Source of the DNA: Thermoplasmata archaeon
GTDB lineage: Archaea; Thermoplasmatota; Thermoplasmata; Lutacidiplasmatales; UBA184
NCBI GenBank assembly: GCA_030043835.1
Contig: JASHWY010000016.1
Coordinates: 1-7,012 of the forward strand
Direction of reading: 5' to 3'
Length of the DNA stretch: 7,012 nt
Shown one piece after another: positions 1 to 6,817 of the stretch (position 1 is the stretch's first letter; each line of letters opens with the position of its first letter). The notes beneath the pieces are model-generated. The model did not search any database. It was not told where the DNA came from and saw nothing but the letters and a program-made list of their open reading frames with translations. Made by a program: the position numbers and the translations under genes.

Positions 1-2
1 CC

Positions 3-1055
3 GACGGCTTCGCGGCGCGCCGCCGGCACCGAACGGTGCGTCATTCGCGCCGGGTGATTGACGAGCGATTCCACCCCGCCCAAGCTTTCGGCGAGCGTGA
101 AGACCTTGAGACGCCGGACGATCCGCGTGACCTCGGAGAGGCCCCCCTTGAACTCCGCGGAGACCATCCCCCCGAAATCGTCCATCTGACGTCGCGCGAC
201 CGCGTGGCCCGGGTGCGAGCGGAGTCCAGGGTAGAGCGTACGTTTCACTCGGGGGTGGCGGTCGAGGAAGCGGGCCACCTTCCGGGCGTTGGCGCAGTGG
301 GCGCGGACGCGCAGTCCCATCGTCCGGATTCCCCTCAGCACGAGGAAACAATCGAGTGGCCCCGGCACTCCTCCCTGGGTGTTCTGGTACCAGCGGTATC
401 GCTCGAGCTGCCGGCGATCGCGGAACACGAGCGCTCCTCCGATGAGATCGCTGTGCCCTCCGAGGTACTTCGTGGTCGAGTGGAGGACGACGTCGGCGCC
501 GAGCTCCAGCGGGCGCTGCAGTATCGGAGAAGCGAACGTGTTGTCGACGGCGACCTTCGCCCGGTGCTTCCGAGCGATCTCGATCGCTCCGCGAAGGTCG
601 GTGATCTTGAGAAGGGGGTTGGTCGGCGTCTCGAGGTAGAGGAGGTCGACCGCCGGGCCCCGCTCGAACGCCTCGCGCACGTTGGCGAGGTTCGACGTGT
701 CGATGAGATCGACGGTGACACCGTGGCTCCTCGCGACGTCGAGGAGCCGCAAGGTCCCCGCGTAGAGATCGTCGCCGGCGACGATTCGGCTCCCCGACGG
801 GTACGCCATGAAGAGCGCGGATGCCGCGGCGAGACCCGACCCGAACGCGAGCGCTCCGACCCCGGCCTCAAGCCGGCCCAAGACCCGTTCGAGAGCGGCC
901 CTCGTGGGATTCCCGGTACGGGAGTAGACGAAACCCTTCCCACGTCCCGGAGCGGCCTGAGCGTACGTCGAGGTCTGATAGACCGGGACGTTCACCGCGC
1001 CGGTAAGAGGGTCCGGATTCTGACCGTCGTGGATCAGGCGGGTATCCCATCGCAT
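3..1055 (-). CDS. Cystathionine gamma-synthase/gamma-lyase family PLP enzyme (C-terminus cut by window edge)
   Basis: Member of the Cys/Met metabolism PLP-dependent family (fold type I), a cytosolic enzyme that makes or breaks cystathionine in sulfur amino acid metabolism. Translating the minus strand from ATG at 1055 gives 351 codons that run off the left edge; the family is usually about 380-400 residues, so roughly 30-50 are missing. Visible motifs are YSRTGNPTR at residues 44-52 (Y44 and R46 contact the PLP phosphate of the partner subunit), FGSGLAA at 71-77, DDLYAG at 95-100 with the stacking Y98, LETPTNP at 141-147, D171 (pyridine-nitrogen partner) in VDNTF, and HSTTKYLGGHSD with the Schiff-base lysine K196. 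LAESLGGVESL follows, with E323 at the position held by glutamate in cystathionine gamma-synthase and gamma-lyase but not in methionine gamma-lyase. Synthase and lyase cannot be told apart safely. The start fits the family N-terminus (TRLIHDGQ). A weak GGCGGGG lies 5 nt upstream. The gene is divergent from the permease. Confidence 0.93.
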   Translation of the reverse strand, partial: MRWDTRLIHDGQNPDPLTGAVNVPVYQTSTYAQAAPGRGKGFVYSRTGNPTRAALERVLGRLEAGVGALAFGSGLAAASALFMAYPSGSRIVAGDDLYAGTLRLLDVARSHGVTVDLIDTSNLANVREAFERGPAVDLLYLETPTNPLLKITDLRGAIEIARKHRAKVAVDNTFASPILQRPLELGADVVLHSTTKYLGGHSDLIGGALVFRDRRQLERYRWYQNTQGGVPGPLDCFLVLRGIRTMGLRVRAHCANARKVARFLDRHPRVKRTLYPGLRSHPGHAVARRQMDDFGGMVSAEFKGGLSEVTRIVRRLKVFTLAESLGGVESLVNHPARMTHRSVPAARREAV

Positions 1056-1082
1056 AACGGCCCCGCCAGCGCTACGCCGTCC

Positions 1083-1094
1083 GGGATTTGAAGG
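1083..1094 (-). promoter_or_regulatory. Weak TATA-like element for the trans-sulfuration gene
   Basis: The most AT-rich stretch upstream of the ATG at 1055 reads CCTTCAAATCCC on the minus strand. With archaeal spacing of about 26 nt it would start transcription near 1062, giving a leader of only a few bases. It is a poor match to a TATA box, and nothing better is visible between 1056 and 1180. Confidence 0.25.
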
Positions 1095-1183
1095 ATTCCG
1101 GGACGAGCGTTCGCGGTCGCGAGCCGCGCGGATGGGAGTCCCCGACCGCCGCCGAGGTCGGCCCGGTCCCCAGGTTCAAACGG

Positions 1184-1193
1184 TTAAAATATA
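1184..1193 (+). promoter_or_regulatory. TATA box of the permease gene
   Basis: TTAAAATATA stands out in otherwise GC-rich DNA and is preceded by the purine-rich AAACGG, a plausible BRE. Transcription would begin about 25 bp downstream, near 1213-1218, leaving a leader of about 40 nt before the GTG at 1258. The box is flanked by the inverted arms CGGT (1181-1184) and ACCG (1193-1196), a possible repressor site over the TATA element. Confidence 0.7.
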
Positions 1194-1245
1194 CCGCCGA
1201 ATTACCCGTGCTACAGTTTCGCGCGGACCGAGGCGCGAATCCGCT

Positions 1246-1250
1246 GGGGA
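1246..1250 (+). promoter_or_regulatory. Putative ribosome binding site that supports the permease start
   Basis: GGGGA lies 7 nt before the GTG at 1258. It is only a partial match to the archaeal GGAGGTGA consensus, but it is the best one downstream of the predicted transcription start, so it favours GTG 1258 over ATG 1276. Confidence 0.45.
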
Positions 1251-1257
1251 AGACATC

Positions 1258-2898
1258 GTGGCACCCGTCCCAAGCATGGAGACTCCGCCCGCTGTAGTCA
1301 ACCTTCCGAGAGAGGTCACCGCCCGGCAGGACGTCTATGTCCGCCAATCCTCGGGCCTCGTTTGCACAGTCGGGCCCCGAACCGCACTCCTCGCCAACCT
1401 GGTCGGGATGGGGATCGTCGTCAATTTCTTCTGGATCGTCTTCGCATCGGCGGGTTATCCCAACGCGAACCTCATCACCACCGTCGGCATCGGGGTCCTG
1501 ATCAACGTCGGGGTGGGTTTCGTCTACTGGATGCTGGCGAGCGCCATGCCGCGCTCGGGTGGGGACTACATCTTCGTCGGACGGATCTTCCACCCCAGCG
1601 TGGGCTTCGCGACGAACCTCGTCTTCACCGTCGTGTTCATCACTTGGGCTGGGTACTTTGCCTACTACTTCGCCTACTACGGACTGCCCATGCTCTTCGC
1701 GAGCTGGACGATCGCCGGCGGGGGAGGCCCTGCGATGGCGTGGGCCAATACCCTGGTCACGTCCACGAACGATCAGTTCCTCGTCGGCGGAATCCTCCTA
1801 CTCTCCGTCATCCTCATCAGTCTCCTTCCGACGAAGTGGATCTTTCGGGTCGCCGTAGGGATTTTCGCCGTTACGGCGGTCATCTTCATCATCATGATCG
1901 GCATCCTGCTGACGACTTCTCAGTCCACGTTCGCGGCCCACTACAACGCGGTGCAGGGCACGGGTGCCTACCAATCCCTCGTTAGCAGCGTGACGGGGAC
2001 GATCGGCATCACGGTGAGCGGCACGTTTCTCGGCATCGTCTACACGATGCTGAGCTTCATCGGCTACGCCAACAGCGCGTACTACGGCGGTGAGGTGCGA
2101 GGCAACCCTGTTCGGACCCAGGGGCTCGCGATCTTCGGAGCGCCCATCATCTTCGCCGCTCTGATCGCACTCCTCTATTGGGCGACCTACAACACCTTCG
2201 GCCGCGCATTCGTCATCGGCTCGGCGAACGCTTGGTTCGCATCGCCCGTCCCGACGACGATGCCGTCCCCGCTGTTGCTCGTTGCCTACCTGCTTTCGAA
2301 CCCTTACGAGGCCGCGTTCCTGACCTTTGGAATCGCGCTTACCTTCTTCGGCTTCTCCCTCATCTACTTCATCGTCCCCACGCGCAACCTGTTCGCGTGG
2401 TCGTTCGACCGGATCCTGCCGGCCTTCCTTACGCGGGTGAGCCGTAACGGAGTTCCGTACGTGGCCGTGATTCTGCTCGGCATTGCCTCGTTCGTGGCGC
2501 TGTGGGGCGGGGTGTACTCCACGGTCTTCGCGTACCTCAGCTACTCGAACCTCGGGTTCTGGTTCGCAGTCGGAATCGTCTGCCTCGCCGGCGCCCTCTT
2601 CCCCTTCTTGAAGCGCGATCTCTTTGCCAAGGCGCCCCGCATCGTGCGAGCCCGAGTCGGCCCGGTGCCCGTGCTCACGATCGTAGGCGTCGCCTCGTGG
2701 ATCGCCGCGTGGTTCGTGAGCTACGCGGCCTCGACGGCCGCCTACATCGAGCCGACCGGACCCTACAGCTACTACGACCTCCTGTTCCTCCCGATCGTCT
2801 TCGGCATCGGATTGGTGATCTACGCGATCTCATGGGCCATCCAGCGGGCCCGAGGCGTGCCGATCGACCTCATCGCGAAAGAGCTCCCTCCCGATTGA
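1258..2898 (+). CDS. APC-superfamily amino acid permease
   Basis: Integral membrane secondary transporter, probably importing an amino acid or related amine by ion-coupled symport; the substrate is not readable. From GTG at 1258 it has 546 residues, typical for the family. About 12 hydrophobic helices are visible, roughly at 42-65, 71-95, 117-145, 173-191, 195-220, 248-275, 288-311, 350-373, 400-420, 425-450, 468-492 and 506-529. The APC hallmark between helices 2 and 3, AMPRSGGDY (96-104), is present, as are helix 6 FIGYANSAYYGGEVR (267-281) and the loop RNLFAWSFDRILPA (376-389). A polar N-terminal tail of about 40 residues precedes helix 1. The open frame extends up to 1132, but that start lies upstream of the TATA box at 1184-1193. 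GTG 1258 has GGGGA 7 nt upstream; ATG 1276 is an alternative with no ribosome binding site. The gene is divergent from the trans-sulfuration enzyme. Confidence 0.9.
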   Translation: MAPVPSMETPPAVVNLPREVTARQDVYVRQSSGLVCTVGPRTALLANLVGMGIVVNFFWIVFASAGYPNANLITTVGIGVLINVGVGFVYWMLASAMPRSGGDYIFVGRIFHPSVGFATNLVFTVVFITWAGYFAYYFAYYGLPMLFASWTIAGGGGPAMAWANTLVTSTNDQFLVGGILLLSVILISLLPTKWIFRVAVGIFAVTAVIFIIMIGILLTTSQSTFAAHYNAVQGTGAYQSLVSSVTGTIGITVSGTFLGIVYTMLSFIGYANSAYYGGEVRGNPVRTQGLAIFGAPIIFAALIALLYWATYNTFGRAFVIGSANAWFASPVPTTMPSPLLLVAYLLSNPYEAAFLTFGIALTFFGFSLIYFIVPTRNLFAWSFDRILPAFLTRVSRNGVPYVAVILLGIASFVALWGGVYSTVFAYLSYSNLGFWFAVGIVCLAGALFPFLKRDLFAKAPRIVRARVGPVPVLTIVGVASWIAAWFVSYAASTAAYIEPTGPYSYYDLLFLPIVFGIGLVIYAISWAIQRARGVPIDLIAKELPPD

Positions 2899-2916
2899 TC
2901 GGCCCGCAACGCCTCG

Positions 2917-2924
2917 CTTTTTAG
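2917..2924 (+). promoter_or_regulatory. T-rich element between permease and nucleotidyltransferase-like gene
   Basis: CTTTTTAG sits 19 nt after the permease stop codon. The run of five T could end permease transcription, since archaeal terminators are mainly T tracts. The same bases could act as a weak TATA-like box, because they lie about 26-30 bp before the GTG at 2950, the spacing expected of a leaderless transcript. No ribosome binding site is visible before 2950. The two roles cannot be separated by eye. Confidence 0.4.
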
Positions 2925-2949
2925 CCGCCCTTCTTCTCCGGGCCCAACC

Positions 2950-4011
2950 GTGAGCGAAGTCGTCGACGTCATCATCGACCCTTTCACCCGTCAGAAGGTA
3001 CGGGCCGAGATCCCTCCGAGCTCGACGATCGCGCCGGAGGCGGCTCGCCGTGACTTGGGATTGGGCGATTTTGTCGACGTTGGCGACCCCGAGATCGCTC
3101 GGGCGGTCGTCCTCCTCCACGCGCTCCGGCTCGGCGGATCCCCGCGGCTGGCGCTCTTCGGCGGGGCGGCGCACCGACTCATCTGTCCGAGCGCCAACGA
3201 TCCCGCGACGGGCCTTCGGCGCGCTCTCCACGACCTCGATCTGGCCTGCCTACACCGCGAAGTGAAGGAGGTCACGACGTTTCTCAAGGAAGCGGGCGGT
3301 CGATACGGGAGCCGGGTCCTGTTCTTCGAGATGCCCGGGGACCGGACGTTCAATACGCTGAGCGGGGGACGACGGTACCGCTTTCACGATCTCGGGAGCT
3401 CGCAGGGCGACGATATCGACCTCGGCACGATCGATCTCGTCGCGGACCAGTTCCAATTTTGCCACAGCTTCTCGTTCGCCGAGGACCTCTCCGTGGCCCG
3501 GGAAGGAAGCGTAACGCTACCGCCCGCGCTGCTGTTGCTCGCGAAGCTCCAGTTCATCCGTCGGATCCCCGCTACGGATGCTTCTCAAGTGCCCGAACGG
3601 GTCCTCGAACCGTTCGGCCGGCGTGAGGTCGTGATCGGGCCGGAAGCCCGGGACGTGAAGGACATCCTCTCCTTGCTCCACGATCTCGAGTTCGGCGAAG
3701 GACCTCACGACATCTCGCTCGACCGGGTACGTCGTCTACTGTCCGACGACTGGGGGTTTTGGACCACCGTCCGGCTCAACCTCGGCATGGTCGAGCGGTC
3801 CCCGACCTTGAGCGGTCTCCCGACGTCTCTCCGAGAACGAGTCCGGCCGAAGCTCGTGACGCTCCGCGAGGTGGTGGATTCCCTCTCCCCCAAACGACGG
3901 CTCGCGTTCCTCCGGAACCAGTGGTGGGAGGAGGTTGACGAGGTGACGTCGACCGAGACCGCGGCACGCGCTTCGGAAACGTTCAGCCCTGGGTCAAGAG
4001 GTGGGTCTTGA
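2950..4011 (+). CDS. Uncharacterised protein with nucleotidyltransferase-like (AbiEii-type) features
   Basis: I do not recognise a named family. The 353-residue protein is soluble and has no signal peptide. Its middle resembles the nucleotidyltransferase fold: LALFGGAAHRL at 67-77 supplies the GG after a beta strand, HDLDLAC at 94-100 supplies two acidic residues (D95, D97) in the hDhDh pattern, and TIDLVAD at 160-166 offers a third acid (D162) on a hydrophobic strand. Downstream, LLLLAKLQFIRR (194-205) with K199 and DVKDILSLLHDLEF (235-248) resemble the lysine helix and the RD..D helix of AbiEii/COG2253-like enzymes. Residues 1-60 and the tryptophan-containing C-terminal third match nothing I know. 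The GTG start is the only reasonable one; no ribosome binding site precedes it, so it may be leaderless. It follows the permease by 51 bp on the same strand. No AbiEi-type partner gene is adjacent, so a toxin role is not supported. Confidence 0.72.
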   Translation: MSEVVDVIIDPFTRQKVRAEIPPSSTIAPEAARRDLGLGDFVDVGDPEIARAVVLLHALRLGGSPRLALFGGAAHRLICPSANDPATGLRRALHDLDLACLHREVKEVTTFLKEAGGRYGSRVLFFEMPGDRTFNTLSGGRRYRFHDLGSSQGDDIDLGTIDLVADQFQFCHSFSFAEDLSVAREGSVTLPPALLLLAKLQFIRRIPATDASQVPERVLEPFGRREVVIGPEARDVKDILSLLHDLEFGEGPHDISLDRVRRLLSDDWGFWTTVRLNLGMVERSPTLSGLPTSLRERVRPKLVTLREVVDSLSPKRRLAFLRNQWWEEVDEVTSTETAARASETFSPGSRGGS

Positions 4012-4939
4012 GCCGGTCCGGGCCGACGTCAACGACCGCGCCAAGCAGCGTGCCCTCGGTGTAGGCGCTCCCGGGGTTGATGGCCAAAGTGCGGCCGATC
4101 GAGAAGACTCCGCGGGATTCGTGAATGTGGCCGTGCAGTCCGAGCAGCGGCTGGTCGCGCTCCATCGCCTCCCGGACGGCGCTGCTCCCGACGTGGACCA
4201 TGTCGGGCTCACCGCCGGGGGCCATCACCTTCGTAAGGTTCGCATCCAGCCGAGGCGCGAGATCGAGCGGGGTATCTCGGGGGGGAACGTGAAAGTTGTA
4301 GATCGCCTGGGAAGGATTCTCGAGGCGACCCGATCGTTCGGCGATCCAGCGCGCGATCTGTTCTTCCGTCAGCTCGCGGTGCGTATGCCAGGGGGTGGGG
4401 TTCGAGTACGCCAGCGTGAGGATCTCGTGATGGTCGTCCAGATGAAGGACCGCGTTGTCGGTGAGCTCGGCGACGGGGTGACGCTCGATCACCGGCTCGA
4501 CCGAGCTCGGATCGTCGTTGCCGAGGCCGACGAGGAGGCGGGTCGTCCCCGATTTTAGGCGACCCGCGGCCCAGTCGAGCCAGCCCTTGAGCTCCTCTTG
4601 AGCTCGGCGCTCGAAAACGGCGTCGATCCGGCTACGCTCCGCGAGGAGCTCGGTCCACTCCGTGGGGGTCGTGCTGAACGGGACCGTCGCCTCATCCCGA
4701 AGCTGGTTCTCGAGGCGCACAAGCTCCTCCGAGTTCCGGGCGACGCGGCGTTCCCCCTCTACCGTCGAGACCCAGCCCGATCCATCGGGAAAGATCGGGG
4801 TGAGCGTCTTCGCGACGATGTCGCCCCCGAGAATGAGGACATCCGCCCGGTAGGCCGTCGAGGCGTTCACGAACTTCCGCCAGCAGATCGCCGACCCGTG
4901 GAGGTCGGCGACGAAGAAGATCCGGATCGGTTTGGACAC
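3983..4939 (-). CDS. Calcineurin-like metallophosphoesterase
   Basis: Predicted dinuclear-metal phosphoesterase of the calcineurin-like superfamily, 318 residues and cytosolic; the substrate is unknown. Metal-binding motifs appear in the canonical order: DLHG at 12-15 (D12, H14), GGD at 38-40 (D40), GNDD at 140-143 (N141), NFHVPP at 215-220 (H217) and GHIH at 270-273 (H271, H273). The tail INPGSAYTEGTLLGAVVDV is typical of archaeal members related to YfcE-type phosphodiesterases. An insertion of about 80 mostly charged residues (about 50-130), probably helical, separates GGD from GND and makes the protein longer than minimal family members. The start is GTG at 4939 with GGGGATC (4950-4944) 4 nt upstream, close to the archaeal GGTGATC consensus. 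It lies 138 bp downstream of the thermosome on the same strand and overlaps the convergent neighbour by 29 bp at its 3' end. Confidence 0.9.
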   Translation of the reverse strand: MSKPIRIFFVADLHGSAICWRKFVNASTAYRADVLILGGDIVAKTLTPIFPDGSGWVSTVEGERRVARNSEELVRLENQLRDEATVPFSTTPTEWTELLAERSRIDAVFERRAQEELKGWLDWAAGRLKSGTTRLLVGLGNDDPSSVEPVIERHPVAELTDNAVLHLDDHHEILTLAYSNPTPWHTHRELTEEQIARWIAERSGRLENPSQAIYNFHVPPRDTPLDLAPRLDANLTKVMAPGGEPDMVHVGSSAVREAMERDQPLLGLHGHIHESRGVFSIGRTLAINPGSAYTEGTLLGAVVDVGPDRLKTHLLTQG

Positions 4940-4943
4940 GCTC

Positions 4944-4950
4944 GATCCCC
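4944..4950 (-). promoter_or_regulatory. Ribosome binding site of the metallophosphoesterase gene
   Basis: On the minus strand GGGGATC precedes the GTG at 4939 by 4 nt and matches six of seven bases of GGTGATC, part of the sequence complementary to the archaeal 16S tail. It supports the GTG start. No clear TATA box is visible between 4951 and 5010. Confidence 0.5.
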
Positions 4951-5010
4951 TGAGGACCCCGGGAGGACATGAGGTCCAAAAGGATGGCGAACGGATCGCG
5001 AGAACCCGGA

Positions 5011-5033
5011 CCCCGGAGGCTCCACCTCCGGGG
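5011..5033. terminator. Perfect 9-bp hairpin in the thermosome 3' flank
   Basis: Arms CCCCGGAGG (5011-5019) and CCTCCGGGG (5025-5033) are perfectly complementary around a 5-nt loop. The element lies 44 bp after the thermosome stop codon and ahead of the metallophosphoesterase. Read as thermosome transcript it forms a very stable stem, but no T tract follows; the nearest is only TTTT at 4981-4978. It may protect or define the 3' end of the mRNA rather than act as a classical terminator. Confidence 0.5.
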
Positions 5034-5077
5034 TGGGAAGAAGGGGTTCGGCTCGCGGGAGCTACGACTTTTGTTCG

Positions 5078-6754
5078 TCAGTCTTCGCCGAAGTCGCCGC
5101 CGCCCATCCCGCCCATGCCGCCCATACCGCCCATGCCGCCGGGGCCGCCACCGGGGCCACCACCGGACGGGGGCGTGGTCGTCTTGGACGCGATGACGTC
5201 GTCGATCCGAAGGATCATCACTGCGGCGTCGGTCGCGCTCTCGATCGCCTGACGGCCCACGCGGATCGGCTCGATCACATGGAGCCCGCTCATGCCGATG
5301 ACGCCACCCTTCGCGACGTTGACGCCCGAGTCCTGCTGGCCGCTCTTGTGGGCCTTTCTAAGCTCGATCAGGATGTCGATCGGGTCGAGGCCCGCGTTCT
5401 CGGCGAGGGTCCTCGGCACGGTCTCGAGCGACTCCGCGAACGCCTCGAACGCGATCTGCTCTCGTCCGCCGATCTTCGCGGCCTCGTCCCGAAGCTTCAT
5501 GGCGAGCTCCTCCGCCGTCGCGCCGCCGCCGTAGACGAACTGTCCGTCCTCGACCGCGACCGCGACCACGTTGAGCGCGTCCTCGAGCGAGCGCTCGAGC
5601 TCGTCGAGCACGTGCTCGGTTCCGCCGCGGATCAGGATCGAGACGGCTTTCGCCTTCTTGGCGCCGGTCACGAACGTGAGAGCGTCCTCGCCGATCTTGC
5701 GCTCTTCGACGAGGCCCGCGGTCCCGACGTCCTCGGGGGTGAGTTCGCTCACCTTCGAGACGATGTTCGCCCCGGTCGCCTTCGCGAGCTTCTCCATGTC
5801 GGACTTCTTGACGCGGCGAACGGCGTAGATGCCTTCCTTCGCGAGGAAGTGCTGGGCGAGGTCGTCAATGCCTTTCTGGCAGAGAACGACGTTCGCGCCC
5901 GATGCCTTCACCTGGTCGACCATCCGGCGCAGCATGTTCTCTTCCTCCTGGAGGAAGGCGTTCAACTGCGACGGGTCGTTGATCTCGATCTTCGCGTCGA
6001 TCTCGGTCTTCTTGATCTCGAGCGCGGCGTCCAAGAGGGCGATCTTCGGGTTCTCGACCCGGGACGGCATCCCGGAGTGGACCTTCTCCTTGTCGACGAT
6101 GACCCCCTCGATGAGCGAGGTGTCGGTCATCGCTCCGCCCTGCTTTTTCACGACCTGGATGTTGTCGAGATCGACGTAGTAGCCCTCGCCCTTTTTCTCG
6201 GCGACGGCCGTAACCGCCTTGACCGCGATCTCGCCCAGCTGGTCGCGGTTGAAGGAGACCGACTTCGACGCCATCGACGTGACCGCGATCTGGGAGAGGA
6301 GCGCGTGGTCGGTGATCCGGATCGGGTGGCTGATGTCCTTGAGGATCTGGAGTGCCTTCGACGAAGCGAGGCGGAAGCCCTGAGAGATGATGGTGGGATG
6401 GATGTTCTGCTCGATCAGACCCTCGGCGCGCTTCAGAAGCTCGCCCGTGAGCACGACGGCGGTCGTCGTTCCGTCCCCGGCCTCCTGGTCCTGCGTCTTC
6501 GCCACCTCCACCAGCATCTTCGCGGCGGGGTGTTCGACGTCCATCTCCTTGAGGATCGTGACCCCATCGTTCGTGACGACAACGTCGCCCATCGAATCGA
6601 CGAGCATCTTATCCAGTCCGCGCGGCCCGAGCGTCGAACGGACCGCGTCGGCGATCGCCTTCGCAGCCTGGATGTTGTTCGAGAGCGCCCCTCGGCCCTT
6701 GTCGCGCTTCGTTCCTTCCTTCAGCACCAGAATCGGCGTCTGTCCCGTCAGCAT
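5078..6754 (-). CDS. Thermosome subunit (group II chaperonin, archaeal CCT/TCP-1 homologue)
   Basis: Subunit of the double-ring ATP-driven chaperonin that encloses and folds cytosolic proteins. The 558 residues match the usual length of about 540-560. Visible motifs are TLGPRG at 41-46, TNDGVTIL at 61-68 with D63, the nucleotide-binding GDGTTT at 93-98 with D94, the helical-protrusion region at roughly 235-285 that serves as the built-in lid of group II chaperonins, the catalytic aspartate D392 in [10 protein letters not shown], and GGGATAEEL at 409-417. The C-terminus (530-558) is a glycine- and methionine-rich tail of GGM repeats ending in acidic DFGED, as in many archaeal thermosomes; it projects into the cavity. 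The ATG at 6754 is fixed by the family N-terminus ([16 protein letters not shown]) and by GGAGGG 7 nt upstream. It has its own TATA box and a palindromic leader. Whether it is the alpha or beta paralogue cannot be decided here. Confidence 0.98.
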   Translation of the reverse strand: MLTGQTPILVLKEGTKRDKGRGALSNNIQAAKAIADAVRSTLGPRGLDKMLVDSMGDVVVTNDGVTILKEMDVEHPAAKMLVEVAKTQDQEAGDGTTTAVVLTGELLKRAEGLIEQNIHPTIISQGFRLASSKALQILKDISHPIRITDHALLSQIAVTSMASKSVSFNRDQLGEIAVKAVTAVAEKKGEGYYVDLDNIQVVKKQGGAMTDTSLIEGVIVDKEKVHSGMPSRVENPKIALLDAALEIKKTEIDAKIEINDPSQLNAFLQEEENMLRRMVDQVKASGANVVLCQKGIDDLAQHFLAKEGIYAVRRVKKSDMEKLAKATGANIVSKVSELTPEDVGTAGLVEERKIGEDALTFVTGAKKAKAVSILIRGGTEHVLDELERSLEDALNVVAVAVEDGQFVYGGGATAEELAMKLRDEAAKIGGREQIAFEAFAESLETVPRTLAENAGLDPIDILIELRKAHKSGQQDSGVNVAKGGVIGMSGLHVIEPIRVGRQAIESATDAAVMILRIDDVIASKTTTPPSGGGPGGGPGGMGGMGGMGGMGGGDFGED

Positions 6755-6761
6755 CGTTCTT

Positions 6762-6767
6762 CCCTCC
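6762..6767 (-). promoter_or_regulatory. Strong ribosome binding site of the thermosome gene
   Basis: GGAGGG on the minus strand, 7 nt before the ATG at 6754, is the best Shine-Dalgarno sequence in the window and fixes the start. Its first two G residues (6767, 6766) are also the last two bases of the adjoining palindrome. Confidence 0.8.
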
Positions 6768-6781
6768 GAGAGTACTCTCGG
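6766..6781. repeat. 16-bp perfect palindrome in the thermosome leader
   Basis: CCGAGAGTACTCTCGG reads the same on both strands. It lies about 27-42 bp downstream of the TATA box, so just after the predicted transcription start, and abuts the ribosome binding site. It could be an operator for a dimeric repressor or, in the mRNA, a hairpin of six base pairs with a GUAC loop that holds the first two bases of GGAGGG. Confidence 0.6.
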
Positions 6782-6807
6782 CTGTCGACATCGGTAGAAA
6801 AGCGGTT

Positions 6808-6817
6808 CTATTTAAAG
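6808..6817 (-). promoter_or_regulatory. TATA box of the thermosome gene
   Basis: CTTTAAATAG on the minus strand lies in a local AT-rich island (6797-6828) upstream of the thermosome. About 25 bp downstream puts the transcription start near 6785-6790 and gives a leader of about 30-35 nt containing the palindrome and the ribosome binding site. Confidence 0.75.

Noticed and set aside
36..1091. A long open frame on the plus strand across the left end.
   Set aside because: It is antisense to the trans-sulfuration gene, whose minus-strand frame shows every PLP-family motif. The plus-strand translation is arginine- and glutamate-rich with no family features, typical of GC-rich antisense frames.
4001..4558. 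Plus-strand open frame opposite the metallophosphoesterase.
   Set aside because: The minus strand carries all five metal-binding motifs in order; this frame has no recognisable features.
2950..4939. A toxin-antitoxin or defence module made of the nucleotidyltransferase-like protein and the phosphoesterase.
   Set aside because: The genes are convergent, not co-transcribed. No AbiEi-like or small antitoxin gene is present, and both proteins look like ordinary single-gene families.
4965..4977. Small inverted repeat GGAC-N5-GTCC upstream of the metallophosphoesterase.
   Set aside because: Arms of only 4 bp are expected by chance in this composition, and no promoter element is positioned around it.
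5101..5160. Short tandem repeat of CCGCCCAT-like units.
   Set aside because: It encodes the GGM-repeat tail of the thermosome and is explained by that protein feature, not by an independent DNA repeat.
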